Positions 9,706-16,893 of a stretch of 64,000 nt of DNA are shown here, piece by piece. The stretch is from Myroides profundi (GTDB lineage Bacteria; Bacteroidota; Bacteroidia; Flavobacteriales; Flavobacteriaceae), in NCBI RefSeq assembly GCF_000833025.1, contig NZ_CP010817.1, positions 1,488,001 through 1,552,000 of the forward strand, read 5' to 3'. A program made the translations under genes and the position numbers. The notes under the pieces were generated by a model that did not search any database, was not told the origin of the DNA, and saw only the letters and a program-made list of their open reading frames with translations. Numbering within the stretch: position 1 is the stretch's first letter; every line of letters begins with the position of its first letter.

Positions 9706-9715
9706 AGTTTAGATT

Positions 9716-10714
9716 ATGGCTATAAATAAAAATGCATATGCTCGTTATAAAATATTAGATAAATGTTTTTCTAATCCTTATAAAGAATTTTATATAGAGG
9801 ATTTGATTGAGATTTGTTGTTTAGAGTTAAGCGAATACTTTGGAAAGCCAATGAGTGTTTCACGTCGTCAAATATATGATGATATCAAGTTTATGAAAAG
9901 TGAAGTAGGTTTTTTAGCTCCTATAGAAACTTACCCAAATGGAAAAAAAAGATATCATCGCTATGAAGAGGAAGGCTTTAGTATTGAAAAACAAGAATTA
10001 ACCAAGGAAGAGAGGGACCAAATAACTGATACTTTAATGGTTTTATCACGTGTTAAAGGGCTAGGGGATACGGCATGGATCGAAGAATTAAAAGTTAAGT
10101 TTGATTCTGAGCATGAAGCTTTATTAAATCATGAAGTCTTTATAAGTTTTCAAGAAAATATTGATCTAATCGGTATTAATTATTTAGGAGATTTATATAA
10201 CTATATCAAAAACAAGCAGACATTAGAGATCAGTTATAAGAGTTTTAAACAAAAAAAGGATGAAAAAACTATTGTCTCTCCTCAATATCTTAAACAATAC
10301 AACAATAGATGGTTTTTGTTTGCTTGGAATCAAAGTAAAAAACAGCTTACAAACTTTGCTTTAGATCGCATAAAAAAAATAGCAATAGCCAATGAATGTT
10401 ATTACAAGAGTGATATAGATTTTAACCAGGATTATTTCGAAGAGATTATAGGGGTTACTAATTTTATTGAAAATAAAGCTGAAGAAGTTAAAATAGAATT
10501 GTCTGATGATATTATCCCTTATATAGAAACAAAACCATTTCATCAATCTCAAAAAAAGATTAAGGATAATATCTTAACCATTAAGGTTAAGATCAATTAT
10601 GAGCTTAAACAGCAAATACTCTCTTATGGCAATGCAATGAGGGTGTTATCTCCAGAGAGTTTAAAAAATGATATAAAACAGATTCTAGAAGAATCTTTAA
10701 GCAGATATAACTAA
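9716..10714 (+). CDS. WYL-domain transcriptional regulator 1
   Basis: The 332-residue protein begins with a winged-helix region (MSVSRRQIYDDIKFM, about residues 45-60). It then has a WYL domain with the KQYNNRWFLFAWN and TNFALDRIKKI segments at about 195-225 and a C-terminal WCX extension. WYL regulators such as BrxR and CapW repress defence operons and are thought to release DNA on binding a ligand. It is the third gene of the retron operon, 10 bases after the HEPN-like gene. A palindrome that could be its operator lies at 10828-10848 before the PRTase gene, so it may control that operon, its own, or both. Confidence 0.8.
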   Translation: MAINKNAYARYKILDKCFSNPYKEFYIEDLIEICCLELSEYFGKPMSVSRRQIYDDIKFMKSEVGFLAPIETYPNGKKRYHRYEEEGFSIEKQELTKEERDQITDTLMVLSRVKGLGDTAWIEELKVKFDSEHEALLNHEVFISFQENIDLIGINYLGDLYNYIKNKQTLEISYKSFKQKKDEKTIVSPQYLKQYNNRWFLFAWNQSKKQLTNFALDRIKKIAIANECYYKSDIDFNQDYFEEIIGVTNFIENKAEEVKIELSDDIIPYIETKPFHQSQKKIKDNILTIKVKINYELKQQILSYGNAMRVLSPESLKNDIKQILEESLSRYN

Positions 10715-10731
10715 TTTAATTAACTTGATAA

Positions 10732-10766
10732 AGATTCTGAAAGAACTTCTCTCAGGATTTTTTTAT
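10732..10766 (+). terminator. Terminator of the retron operon
   Basis: AGATTCTGA (10732-10740) pairs with TCAGGATTT (10752-10760), with G-U pairs, and is followed by a T-rich tract. It ends the RT, HEPN-like, WYL unit 18 bases after the WYL stop. Confidence 0.65.
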
Positions 10767-10827
10767 TAAAAACTTGTAACTAGTTTATTTATAATGATTT
10801 TGAAATAGTATTTTATTTTTTGTTTAA

Positions 10828-10864
10828 GTGTGAAGTTTCACTGCACACATGGACTATAAGTTTG
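10828..10864 (+). promoter_or_regulatory. Promoter with WYL-type operator for the PRTase operon
   Basis: GTGTG (10828) and CACAC (ending 10848) form the ends of an inverted repeat containing the inner repeat GTGAA-GT-TTCAC. A TAAGTTTG box at 10857-10864 fits the Bacteroidota -7 consensus TAnnTTTG, and the operator covers the -33 region. A closely related palindrome occurs at 25593-25619 next to the second WYL gene. Repression by a WYL protein is inferred. Confidence 0.55.
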
Positions 10865-10869
10865 CAATG

Positions 10870-10890
10870 TCATACTAAGAGATAGTATGA
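10870..10890 (+). promoter_or_regulatory. Perfect palindrome in the PRTase leader
   Basis: TCATACTA and TAGTATGA flank AGAGA. The repeat sits just downstream of the -7 box, near the expected transcription start, so it may be a second operator or a 5' hairpin. A single TCATACTA half occurs at 7671-7678, before the RT gene. Confidence 0.4.
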
Positions 10891-10914
10891 TATTAATCAA
10901 AAAATATAAATGTT

Positions 10915-11898
10915 ATGAGAAATAATAACAAGTTAAGCAATGTATTTGTAAAGATCTATTTAGTAGGAAAATCAGATTTAACTCAAGAAAAGAAAATTGA
11001 ATTTATTAAGGCAGAAAAGGACAATATAATTAAAGAGTTGCATAAATGTCTTAGAGAATTTGGTAAAATAAAAACTAAATATGATTATCAACTTTTGAGT
11101 TTTTACCTACAAGTGTTACAAGATAATATTATTCTTTTTAAAGATTTAGAGTATAGTAATTTTGTTGTAGATATTGTAGATAAATTAAATGAGGGAGAAA
11201 AATATTCAGTAGAGTCTGATATGATTGAAATAGATAAGTCTTTACCTATTTCAAAATACAAAGAACTATGTGCACTAGTACCTGATTTTAGAACTCATCA
11301 AGGAGATAGCTGTGAATTTGATTATTTATTTGATTATAAATCGAACTATAGTGAAGATGTTTTAGTTGATCCTATATTTGGTAAAATTCAGTCTGAATTT
11401 GTTTATGATTTTAAAAAAGGTATACGCTCAATAGTTCTTTCTTTAATTATCGCATATCACCTTTATAGAAAATATGGAGAGTTATTAAAGCAAGGTAATG
11501 TTTGTATATGTGTAATACCTTCTTCAACAAAGCCACGTTGTGAGTTAAGGTTTCAAGAGCTCATAAATAAAGTGAGCTATCTTTTAGGTATTGAAAATGG
11601 ATTTGAATTAATAACTAGATCTACAGACAGACTTGATAGCAGGGAACAATGTAAAAAAAATATTGATGTTTTAGAAGGTGTTAGCTTTAGTAGTAAACTT
11701 AAAGGTAAAACAGTAATTTTACTGGATGATGTTAGCACTATGGGAACTTCTGTCTCTAAGTTTAATGACAAGCTTAAAGAGGTTGGAGCCCACAAGGTAC
11801 AAAGTATTGTTTTAGCTAAAACTTATTATGTGAGAGGTAATAATTTGCCTATGCCAGAGTTAATTGAGCTAAATAAAAGTATATATAACCTATTGTAA
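10915..11898 (+). CDS. Phosphoribosyltransferase-domain protein
   Basis: The 327-residue protein carries a PRPP-binding loop, VILLDDVSTMGTSVSKF, at about residues 267-283, preceded by the type I PRTase core (VCICVIPSSTKPRCELRFQE). The N-terminal ~130 residues are helical and unrecognised. It opens a three-gene operon with a DprA-like and a HAD gene. PRTase genes with DprA genes occur in other bacterial defence islands. A salvage enzyme acting alone is less likely because of the unusual N-terminal region and partners. Substrate unknown. Confidence 0.7.
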   Translation: MRNNNKLSNVFVKIYLVGKSDLTQEKKIEFIKAEKDNIIKELHKCLREFGKIKTKYDYQLLSFYLQVLQDNIILFKDLEYSNFVVDIVDKLNEGEKYSVESDMIEIDKSLPISKYKELCALVPDFRTHQGDSCEFDYLFDYKSNYSEDVLVDPIFGKIQSEFVYDFKKGIRSIVLSLIIAYHLYRKYGELLKQGNVCICVIPSSTKPRCELRFQELINKVSYLLGIENGFELITRSTDRLDSREQCKKNIDVLEGVSFSSKLKGKTVILLDDVSTMGTSVSKFNDKLKEVGAHKVQSIVLAKTYYVRGNNLPMPELIELNKSIYNLL

Positions 11899-11917
11899 TA
11901 ACTTAAAATTATAAAAT

Positions 11918-12877
11918 ATGAAAACCAGTGATATATTAGTTTATCTTCAACTTAAGGGATTAGGTAGAGCTACTGCTTTTAAATTAGTGGAGTATTATGA
12001 TTTTAAAGAGTATAAATTCTTTAAGAGTGATGCTCTAGAGTTATTAAACTTTTACAACGAGTGTAGAGCCTTAAAAATCGCTAGAGCGATGAAAGATTAT
12101 ATTTTAGAAGACTTTGAGTTAGCAATTAAGCAATCTCAGAATCTTTTAGAGCAATCTTTTACTAATGGTATAGGTATTGTGTCATATTTTGATATTAACT
12201 ACCCTAAAAGGCTAAAATCATTATCTAAGGCAGGTAAGAATGATAGTCCTATTATTTTATACTATAAAGGAGATATTGCAAAATTAAATCAAATGCCAAC
12301 GGTAGCCATTATTGGAACTAGAGATATCTTACCTGATGGGGCTGTATCTGGAGAGGTAATCTCAAAGACTTTTGCCAATCAGAATTTTAATATAGTTAGT
12401 GGCTTAGCCTTAGGGTGTGATACAGTTGCACATCAAGGTGCTTTAAAGGCCACTAAAGGGATAACTACAGCTGTTCTTGCTCAAGGGCTTGATTCAGTAT
12501 ATCCAAAAGAAAATAAAGATTTAGCCTTAGAGATATTAAATAGAGGAGGGGTTCTGATTTCTGAATATCCTATAGGGACTAAAGTAAGAGGTCCTCAACT
12601 TGTTGAGAGAGATAGAATTCAAGCAGGACTCTCTGATGCTACGATTGTTATTCATACAGGAGTAAAAGGAGGTACGATGCATGCAGTGGAGACTACTTTA
12701 GATAACAATAAACCTTTGTATGTAATAGGATATAAATCCAATCAGATGAATATGCATGAAAAAGTACAAGGTAATATTTTATTAGTTTCTCAAGGAAAAG
12801 CTAAATCATTAACGTCAGAAAATATAGATAGTACTATAGATTACCTAATGCAATTATTTAATAATAAAAGATTTTAA
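11918..12877 (+). CDS. DprA/Smf-like Rossmann protein
   Basis: The 319-residue protein follows the DprA core: AIIGTRDILPDG at about 130-141, VSGLALGCDTVAHQGAL, VLAQGLDSVYPKEN, LISEYP, and an SDATIVIHTGVKGGTMHAVETTL-like region. The N-terminal part resembles the SAM-like helical region of DprA (LKGLGRATAFKLVEYYDF). Housekeeping DprA loads RecA onto incoming single-stranded DNA. Setting this copy between a PRTase and a HAD gene in a defence island suggests a specialised role in binding a nucleotide or single-stranded DNA. It starts 19 bases after the PRTase stop. Confidence 0.75.
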   Translation: MKTSDILVYLQLKGLGRATAFKLVEYYDFKEYKFFKSDALELLNFYNECRALKIARAMKDYILEDFELAIKQSQNLLEQSFTNGIGIVSYFDINYPKRLKSLSKAGKNDSPIILYYKGDIAKLNQMPTVAIIGTRDILPDGAVSGEVISKTFANQNFNIVSGLALGCDTVAHQGALKATKGITTAVLAQGLDSVYPKENKDLALEILNRGGVLISEYPIGTKVRGPQLVERDRIQAGLSDATIVIHTGVKGGTMHAVETTLDNNKPLYVIGYKSNQMNMHEKVQGNILLVSQGKAKSLTSENIDSTIDYLMQLFNNKRF

Positions 12878-12879
12878 GT

Positions 12880-13386
12880 ATGGATAAAGAGCTTGTTATT
12901 TTTGACTTAGATCAGACTCTAGTAGATACGTCTATGTTAGAGGCTTTAAGAAGACAAAGACAGTGGAATACGGTTTATAGAGATATTGATAAAACAAGAG
13001 TTTATGAGTCTATAAAAGAATCTGTAGACTTTTTATTAAACCAAAATATAAAGGTTGCTGTTTTTACATCTTCTCCAAAGTCGTACGCCCAAAAAGTATT
13101 AAACCATCATAATCTAAATTATGATTTGCTTTTAGGTTATCACGATGTAAGACATAGAAAACCTTCACCAGAGGGTTTTATAAAAATATTAGATCACTTT
13201 AAGGTAGAGTCTCAAAAGGCTATCTCTTTTGGAGATCAACATACAGACATTGTAGGATCAGAAAAAGCAGGTATTAAAACTGTGGGCTGTCTATGGGGTA
13301 ATTTAAACAATAACCTTCTTATAGAAAGTAAACCAAGTATTATACTTGAAAGCAGTCAAGAGATTTTTGATTGTATAATGCTATAA
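12880..13386 (+). CDS. HAD-superfamily hydrolase
   Basis: The 168-residue protein has the HAD motifs in order: FDLDQTLVD (nucleophile Asp9 and general acid Asp11), VAVFTSSP (motif II), KPSPEGF (motif III Lys), and FGDQHTDIVGSEKAG (motif IV). It is probably a small phosphatase acting on a phosphorylated metabolite or sugar-nucleotide. It begins 2 bases after the DprA-like stop, so it belongs to the PRTase/DprA operon and may process the product of the PRTase reaction. That pathway link is inferred. Confidence 0.75.
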   Translation: MDKELVIFDLDQTLVDTSMLEALRRQRQWNTVYRDIDKTRVYESIKESVDFLLNQNIKVAVFTSSPKSYAQKVLNHHNLNYDLLLGYHDVRHRKPSPEGFIKILDHFKVESQKAISFGDQHTDIVGSEKAGIKTVGCLWGNLNNNLLIESKPSIILESSQEIFDCIML

Positions 13387-13394
13387 TAAAAAAC

Positions 13395-13440
13395 AATAAC
13401 TACGCCTTAAAGTAATATATTTCTTTAAGGCGTAGTTATT
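13395..13440. terminator. Bidirectional terminator between HAD and LRR genes
   Basis: A perfect 18-bp stem (AATAACTACGCCTTAAAG, 13395-13412, with its complement at 13423-13440) has a 10-base loop. It lies between two convergent genes, with A-rich sequence on its left and T-rich on its right, so it can end transcription both ways. Confidence 0.85.
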
Positions 13441-13449
13441 TTATCTAAA

Positions 13450-15525
13450 CTAATCATTGCTTTTACTTACAAACAATAGTTCAGCTTTTTGAATTTTTAT
13501 TTCAGAACTATGTTCAGTTTTTTTATTGTTAGGATCTACTTTATAGTTATCAGTATTTAGATATAGAACACCTGGCTGATCTTGGTCTTGATAGATATAA
13601 AGAGGATTAATAATCAGATTAAATTTCTTTTTTATTTCGCCATCTACATAAGCATCTATATCTTGAAATGGTTTATGACTTAGATATGGATTAAGCAGTG
13701 TTGTTTTATATTTTTCTTTATCATCAGCTTTTCTTAGAGTAAGACTATTTAACCTTTTATCCTTTTTATCAAGGATATAGTTACTAATTGTATTGTTATC
13801 TGATAAGGTATACACAATAACACTTTTTGAAGATACTATGGCAAACATTACCCTATCTATATCTACTCTAGTATCATTATAATCTTGCGTTTGATTAACA
13901 AGCAATGTATATCTATTAGTTTTATTATCTAATTCAACTAAATAACCAGCTGTTTTTTTCTGTTTTAATTTAGCATCAATTCTATATACTTTTTTGAAGA
14001 AATCAGCTAAATCACTTATGTTATTACTAGTCTGTAAAGTAGGTAGTAAGTATTGATGAGTTACATCAAAAACAACAAAGTGCATCAGTTCTAAATATTT
14101 ATAAAAGTAATCTTTAGTCATTGCTAAATCACTACTATAGATCTCTAAGGTTATAGTGTCTTTTGTACTATTTAAGACAATGGAGATGTTTTTATGATAA
14201 AGATTTATGTATACACCTTCTGCAAAGAAATATCTTTCATCTTCGCTTAATTGTTTAAGATAGTTATCTAAATAAAATTGCAACTCTTTTATCAGTAGTT
14301 GTGTGCTAGAATTTAATATTGTCCATTCTAATTTGAGATAACAATGACGGTTATAATTATTTATTTGTTTTTCAATGTCTTGAAAGCAAAGAGATTCATT
14401 AAACTCAATTAAATCGAGATAATCTTTAATGGCTTGAATCTGATTTTCATCAATCATAGAGCCTAGAACTCCTTTAGTAAAGGCATTGGTAAATTCATTT
14501 CCTGTTAGATCTATATATTCTAAGTTAGGAAAGTACTTATCTATTTTAAATAAAAAATCAAGGTTAACTTTGATTTTATTGTATCTTAAATCTAAGAATG
14601 TAATATTATTGCAGGGCTCAGGTATAATTAAACCTTCATTTGTTATCTGATTAACAGATAGATCTAAAAGATTAAGTGACTTATTTGTATTTGTAAAGTC
14701 AACTTGGGTTATTAAGTTATTAGCAAGAGCTAAGGTTTCTAGTATTTTATTAAAATCACTAAGTTTAATTAAATCACTAATACTATTTCCTGAGAAATCT
14801 ATATTAGAGAGTTTTAGTTTTTTATAATGGATCTCGTTTAATGATTTAATACTATTTCCTAAAACTACTAAGTCTGTTATTTGTTTTGGAAGTATTTTAA
14901 TTTGCTTTGTAAAGCTATATTGTAAGCAAAACACTTCTAAATCAAGACTAGCTATTTTATTATAGTCATTCTCAGAGAGAAAAAACCAACCTATTTCGAG
15001 TTGTTTAATGTTTTTATTTCTTATAAATTCAATTAGATCATCAGAAATAAAATCTTGTTTAAAATCAAGTACCTTGTCATAAAGCTTAAATAAATTATTC
15101 TCAAGCTCAATACGCTCATTGATATTTTCAATAAAATTACTCAGCGGAAGGACATTTTTAATTTGATTTGCTAAGCTATAGAATTGATGCTTTTTATCTA
15201 AAGCGCAAGTATTTAATGAATTTCCATGTAAGATTAATAAATCTATAGAGTCAATATCATAAGGAAGATTTTGATCTGGATATAAACTAGTTATTTTTAA
15301 GGATTCTAATTTTTTACCCTTCAGATATTGATTGATTTTCTCTTGAGTTGTATGTTCAAGCAAAACTTGTGTTTTATCACTATCATAAAGAGAGATTTGT
15401 CCCAAAGGATAGTTGTATTCAAAGAATTTACTTTCCAAAAGATGATCTAAATAATCAGTATTGTCATCCAAACTATTTAATTCTATGTTTAATAGTTCTG
15501 ATGGAGTTATTATTAAATTCTTCAT
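13450..15525 (-). CDS. Leucine-rich-repeat protein
   Basis: The 691-residue protein has a leucine-rich-repeat region from roughly 180 to 350, with units such as LKLSNIDFSGNSISDL, LNLLDLSVNQIT and ITFLDLRYNKIKVNL. The C-terminal half is unrecognised. There is no signal peptide, so it is probably cytoplasmic, unlike many secreted bacterial LRR proteins. It is convergent with the HAD gene and transcribed in the same direction as the small 98-residue gene and the tiny peptide operon upstream. LRR proteins can act as sensors, but nothing in the sequence shows a nuclease or ATPase effector here. Confidence 0.65.
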   Translation of the reverse strand: MKNLIITPSELLNIELNSLDDNTDYLDHLLESKFFEYNYPLGQISLYDSDKTQVLLEHTTQEKINQYLKGKKLESLKITSLYPDQNLPYDIDSIDLLILHGNSLNTCALDKKHQFYSLANQIKNVLPLSNFIENINERIELENNLFKLYDKVLDFKQDFISDDLIEFIRNKNIKQLEIGWFFLSENDYNKIASLDLEVFCLQYSFTKQIKILPKQITDLVVLGNSIKSLNEIHYKKLKLSNIDFSGNSISDLIKLSDFNKILETLALANNLITQVDFTNTNKSLNLLDLSVNQITNEGLIIPEPCNNITFLDLRYNKIKVNLDFLFKIDKYFPNLEYIDLTGNEFTNAFTKGVLGSMIDENQIQAIKDYLDLIEFNESLCFQDIEKQINNYNRHCYLKLEWTILNSSTQLLIKELQFYLDNYLKQLSEDERYFFAEGVYINLYHKNISIVLNSTKDTITLEIYSSDLAMTKDYFYKYLELMHFVVFDVTHQYLLPTLQTSNNISDLADFFKKVYRIDAKLKQKKTAGYLVELDNKTNRYTLLVNQTQDYNDTRVDIDRVMFAIVSSKSVIVYTLSDNNTISNYILDKKDKRLNSLTLRKADDKEKYKTTLLNPYLSHKPFQDIDAYVDGEIKKKFNLIINPLYIYQDQDQPGVLYLNTDNYKVDPNNKKTEHSSEIKIQKAELLFVSKSND

Positions 15526-15576
15526 GTTTTTATTCTCAAGGTAACAAGAGTTTTTTAATTAAGTATGAACTTTTTT

Positions 15577-15873
15577 TTAAAGTAGATTATTTCTTGAGTA
15601 AAGGCTCTTAGATATTATTTTTAGTTTAAACTCTGTTGCATGTTTATGAGATTTAGTTTCTCTTAGATAGCTATAAGTTTGTCTAATAAATGTTCTATAG
15701 CCAATAGGGGTTAGTTTAATTTGAAATTTTTGTTTTAAAAGAAGAGCTATTTCGTTTTGGTCTATAGAGGTTTTATCGTTAGCATAATTAGCTATTGCTT
15801 TAAGTATGTTTTGATTTGGAAATTGAATCATTCTATATGGATTTAATAAGTTATTATTTGGTCTAAAATGCAT
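15577..15873 (-). CDS. Small protein, possible helix-turn-helix
   Basis: A 98-residue protein of unknown family. Residues ~15-60 (MIQFPNQNILKAIANYANDK, then IDQNEIALLLKQKFQIKL) look like a small helical DNA-binding fold, followed by a basic C-terminus. The ATG at 15873 lies only 10 bases past a terminator T-run on the same strand, so the internal ATG at 15831 (84 residues) is a plausible true start. It sits 51 bases upstream of the LRR gene and may regulate or accompany it. Confidence 0.5.
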   Translation of the reverse strand: MHFRPNNNLLNPYRMIQFPNQNILKAIANYANDKTSIDQNEIALLLKQKFQIKLTPIGYRTFIRQTYSYLRETKSHKHATEFKLKIISKSLYSRNNLL

Positions 15874-15882
15874 TTGATTTTT

Positions 15883-15917
15883 AAAAAAATTACAGCAATA
15901 TTTAGAATTGCTGTAAT
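15883..15917 (-). terminator. Terminator of the tiny-peptide operon
   Basis: Read on the minus strand, ATTACAGCAAT and ATTGCTGTAAT form a perfect 11-bp stem with a 7-base loop, followed by seven T residues. It comes 71 bases after the last tiny ORF and closes that transcription unit. Confidence 0.8.
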
Positions 15918-15987
15918 CTTATAATACTAGTTGTATTACTTTACTAGCTAGGTTAGTATTTATTTTATTTCTCAACAATTAAGATTT

Positions 15988-16065
15988 TTACTTCTTATTG
16001 TCATCTACAACTTTAAATATGGACGCTGCCGCGGTACATACTATAAAAAAGATTCTTAGGTACAT
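15988..16065 (-). CDS. Tiny hydrophobic peptide P5 (type X)
   Basis: A 25-codon ORF starting MYLRIFFIVC, with a hydrophobic helix followed by a charged end, VVDDNKK. It starts 3 bases after the stop of P4. Its plan (M, residue, hydrophobic or Leu, Arg, then helix, then Ser/Thr-Ile-Phe/Tyr) matches P1 and P3. A short membrane peptide is likely; toxin, pore or signalling roles are all possible. An overlapping plus-strand ORF from TTG 15998 is treated as its shadow. Confidence 0.45.
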   Translation of the reverse strand: MYLRIFFIVCTAAASIFKVVDDNKK

Positions 16066-16068
16066 ATC

Positions 16069-16176
16069 TTATTGTTTTAGATCATTAGTATTATCAGCGT
16101 TAATCACAGCTGTTATAATAGTTGCAATTCCAGTTATGATGGCTAATGCGATTTTTAGATTTTCATTTGACTTCAT
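16069..16176 (-). CDS. Tiny hydrophobic peptide P4 (type Y)
   Basis: A 35-codon ORF starting MKSNENLKIALAIITGI. A polar start is followed by a predicted membrane helix of about 19 residues and a polar end, NTNDLKQ. The first 16 residues are nearly the same as in P2 (16363-16440), and DNA identity is high around 16140-16176, which marks duplication. It starts 12 bases after the P3 stop. Confidence 0.5.
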   Translation of the reverse strand: MKSNENLKIALAIITGIATIITAVINADNTNDLKQ

Positions 16177-16188
16177 AATCTTGGTTTT

Positions 16189-16281
16189 TTAATTATTAAT
16201 ACTTTTCTGTTTGTTATCTGATAACAACTCAAAGATTGTTAAGGCTAGCCCTAATAAGCTTAAAACGGTTCTTGGGTTCAT
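16189..16281 (-). CDS. Tiny hydrophobic peptide P3 (type X)
   Basis: A 30-codon ORF starting MNPRTVLSLLGLALTIFELL and ending SDNKQKSINN. One membrane helix is likely. The N-terminus (MNxRT) and the LAxTI spacing match P1. The LLSDNK end resembles the MLSDNK end of the small protein encoded at 25661, although the proteins are otherwise different. Confidence 0.5.
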   Translation of the reverse strand: MNPRTVLSLLGLALTIFELLSDNKQKSINN

Positions 16282-16362
16282 CTTTTTAAATTTTAAAATG
16301 TTAATTAATTACAATAGGCTTTCTATTGTTTTTCGATTTTGTTGTTTTGATCATCATGACGA

Positions 16363-16440
16363 TCAATTATAGCCTTCATAACTATTGTTATTCCACTAAA
16401 GATGGCTAATGCGATTTTTAAATTCTCTTTTGAATTCATA
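16363..16440 (-). CDS. Tiny hydrophobic peptide P2 (type Y), possibly frameshifted
   Basis: A 25-codon ORF starting MNSKENLKIALAIFSGI, a near copy of P4 at its N-terminus. The P4-like polar tail is missing in this frame, but after a one-base shift near 16380 the sequence continues to a TAG at 16323 with a polar DDQNNKIEKQ end, comparable with P4. P2 may therefore be a decayed copy, or a sequence error may lie here. Confidence 0.4.
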
Positions 16441-16487
16441 TTATATTTATTTTATTATTAATACTTGTTTTATGTTTTTTAAAAGGT

Positions 16488-16553
16488 CTATCTGAATCTT
16501 TTATAGATAGTTATAGCTAATGATGCTACTGTGATTAGAGTTCTTAAATTCAT
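16488..16553 (-). CDS. Tiny hydrophobic peptide P1 (type X)
   Basis: A 21-codon ORF starting MNLRTLITVASLAITI and ending in the basic YKRFR. One short membrane helix with a positive C-terminus. It starts 2 bases after the stop of P0, which supports coupled translation. Confidence 0.45.
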   Translation of the reverse strand: MNLRTLITVASLAITIYKRFR

Positions 16554-16555
16554 AA

Positions 16556-16666
16556 TTAAATAGTTTTTTTGTTAGCACTTATTTTTAATACAGCAAGCTG
16601 TTTTAGATCTCTATTAATGTTAGTTAAGTCGATCTTATTTTTAGTTTGATATAGATTATTTTGCAT
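16556..16666 (-). CDS. Small polar peptide P0, first ORF of the tiny-peptide operon
   Basis: A 36-codon ORF starting MQNNLYQTKNKIDL, polar and probably helical, with no membrane segment. It begins 25 bases downstream of a good -7 box (TAGATTTG, minus strand, 16692-16699) and ends 2 bases before P1, so it looks like the first gene of the unit. Unlike P1-P5 it is soluble, so a regulatory or antitoxin-like role is possible but unproven. Confidence 0.4.
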   Translation of the reverse strand: MQNNLYQTKNKIDLTNINRDLKQLAVLKISANKKTI

Positions 16667-16691
16667 TTGATATTGGTTTTGATTTCTGAGA

Positions 16692-16699
16692 CAAATCTA
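16692..16699 (-). promoter_or_regulatory. -7 box of the tiny-peptide operon
   Basis: Minus-strand TAGATTTG matches the Bacteroidota -7 consensus TAnnTTTG exactly. It lies 25 bases before the P0 start codon. A -33 TTTG is not clear. Confidence 0.45.
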
Positions 16700-16812
16700 T
16701 GTCGAGTTAGTTTTAAATCATTTTCTTGTTCAGGGGTGAACAGAAATCAAGTTAAGTAGTTATCTGTTTAAAATACTTATATTGAGTTTGTTATGTTTTT
16801 AAAAGGAGGGAG

Positions 16813-16845
16813 CTACTCTTTTAAGAAATAAAAGAATAGTTTTTA
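16813..16845 (+). terminator. Leader hairpin before the MazG-like gene
   Basis: CTACTCTTTT (16813-16822) pairs with AAAAGAATAG (16830-16839) with one mismatch and is followed by a T-run. It lies 49 bases before the chosen MazG start, so it may act as an attenuator, or may simply block read-through from upstream. Confidence 0.35.
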
Positions 16846-16893
16846 ATTAGTATGATTACCTTTACAAAAAGTATGTTTAAAAAAGTAATTACA

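Noticed and set aside
15998..16192. Plus-strand 64-codon ORF from TTG with hydrophobic centre
   Set aside because: It is antisense to the tiny ORFs P4 and P5, starts with TTG, and lies inside a unit with a minus-strand promoter and terminator.
16667..16760. Minus-strand open frame reading FTPEQENDLKLTRHRF before P0
   Set aside because: It has no start codon, contains the proposed -7 box, and joins P0 only by assuming a frameshift.
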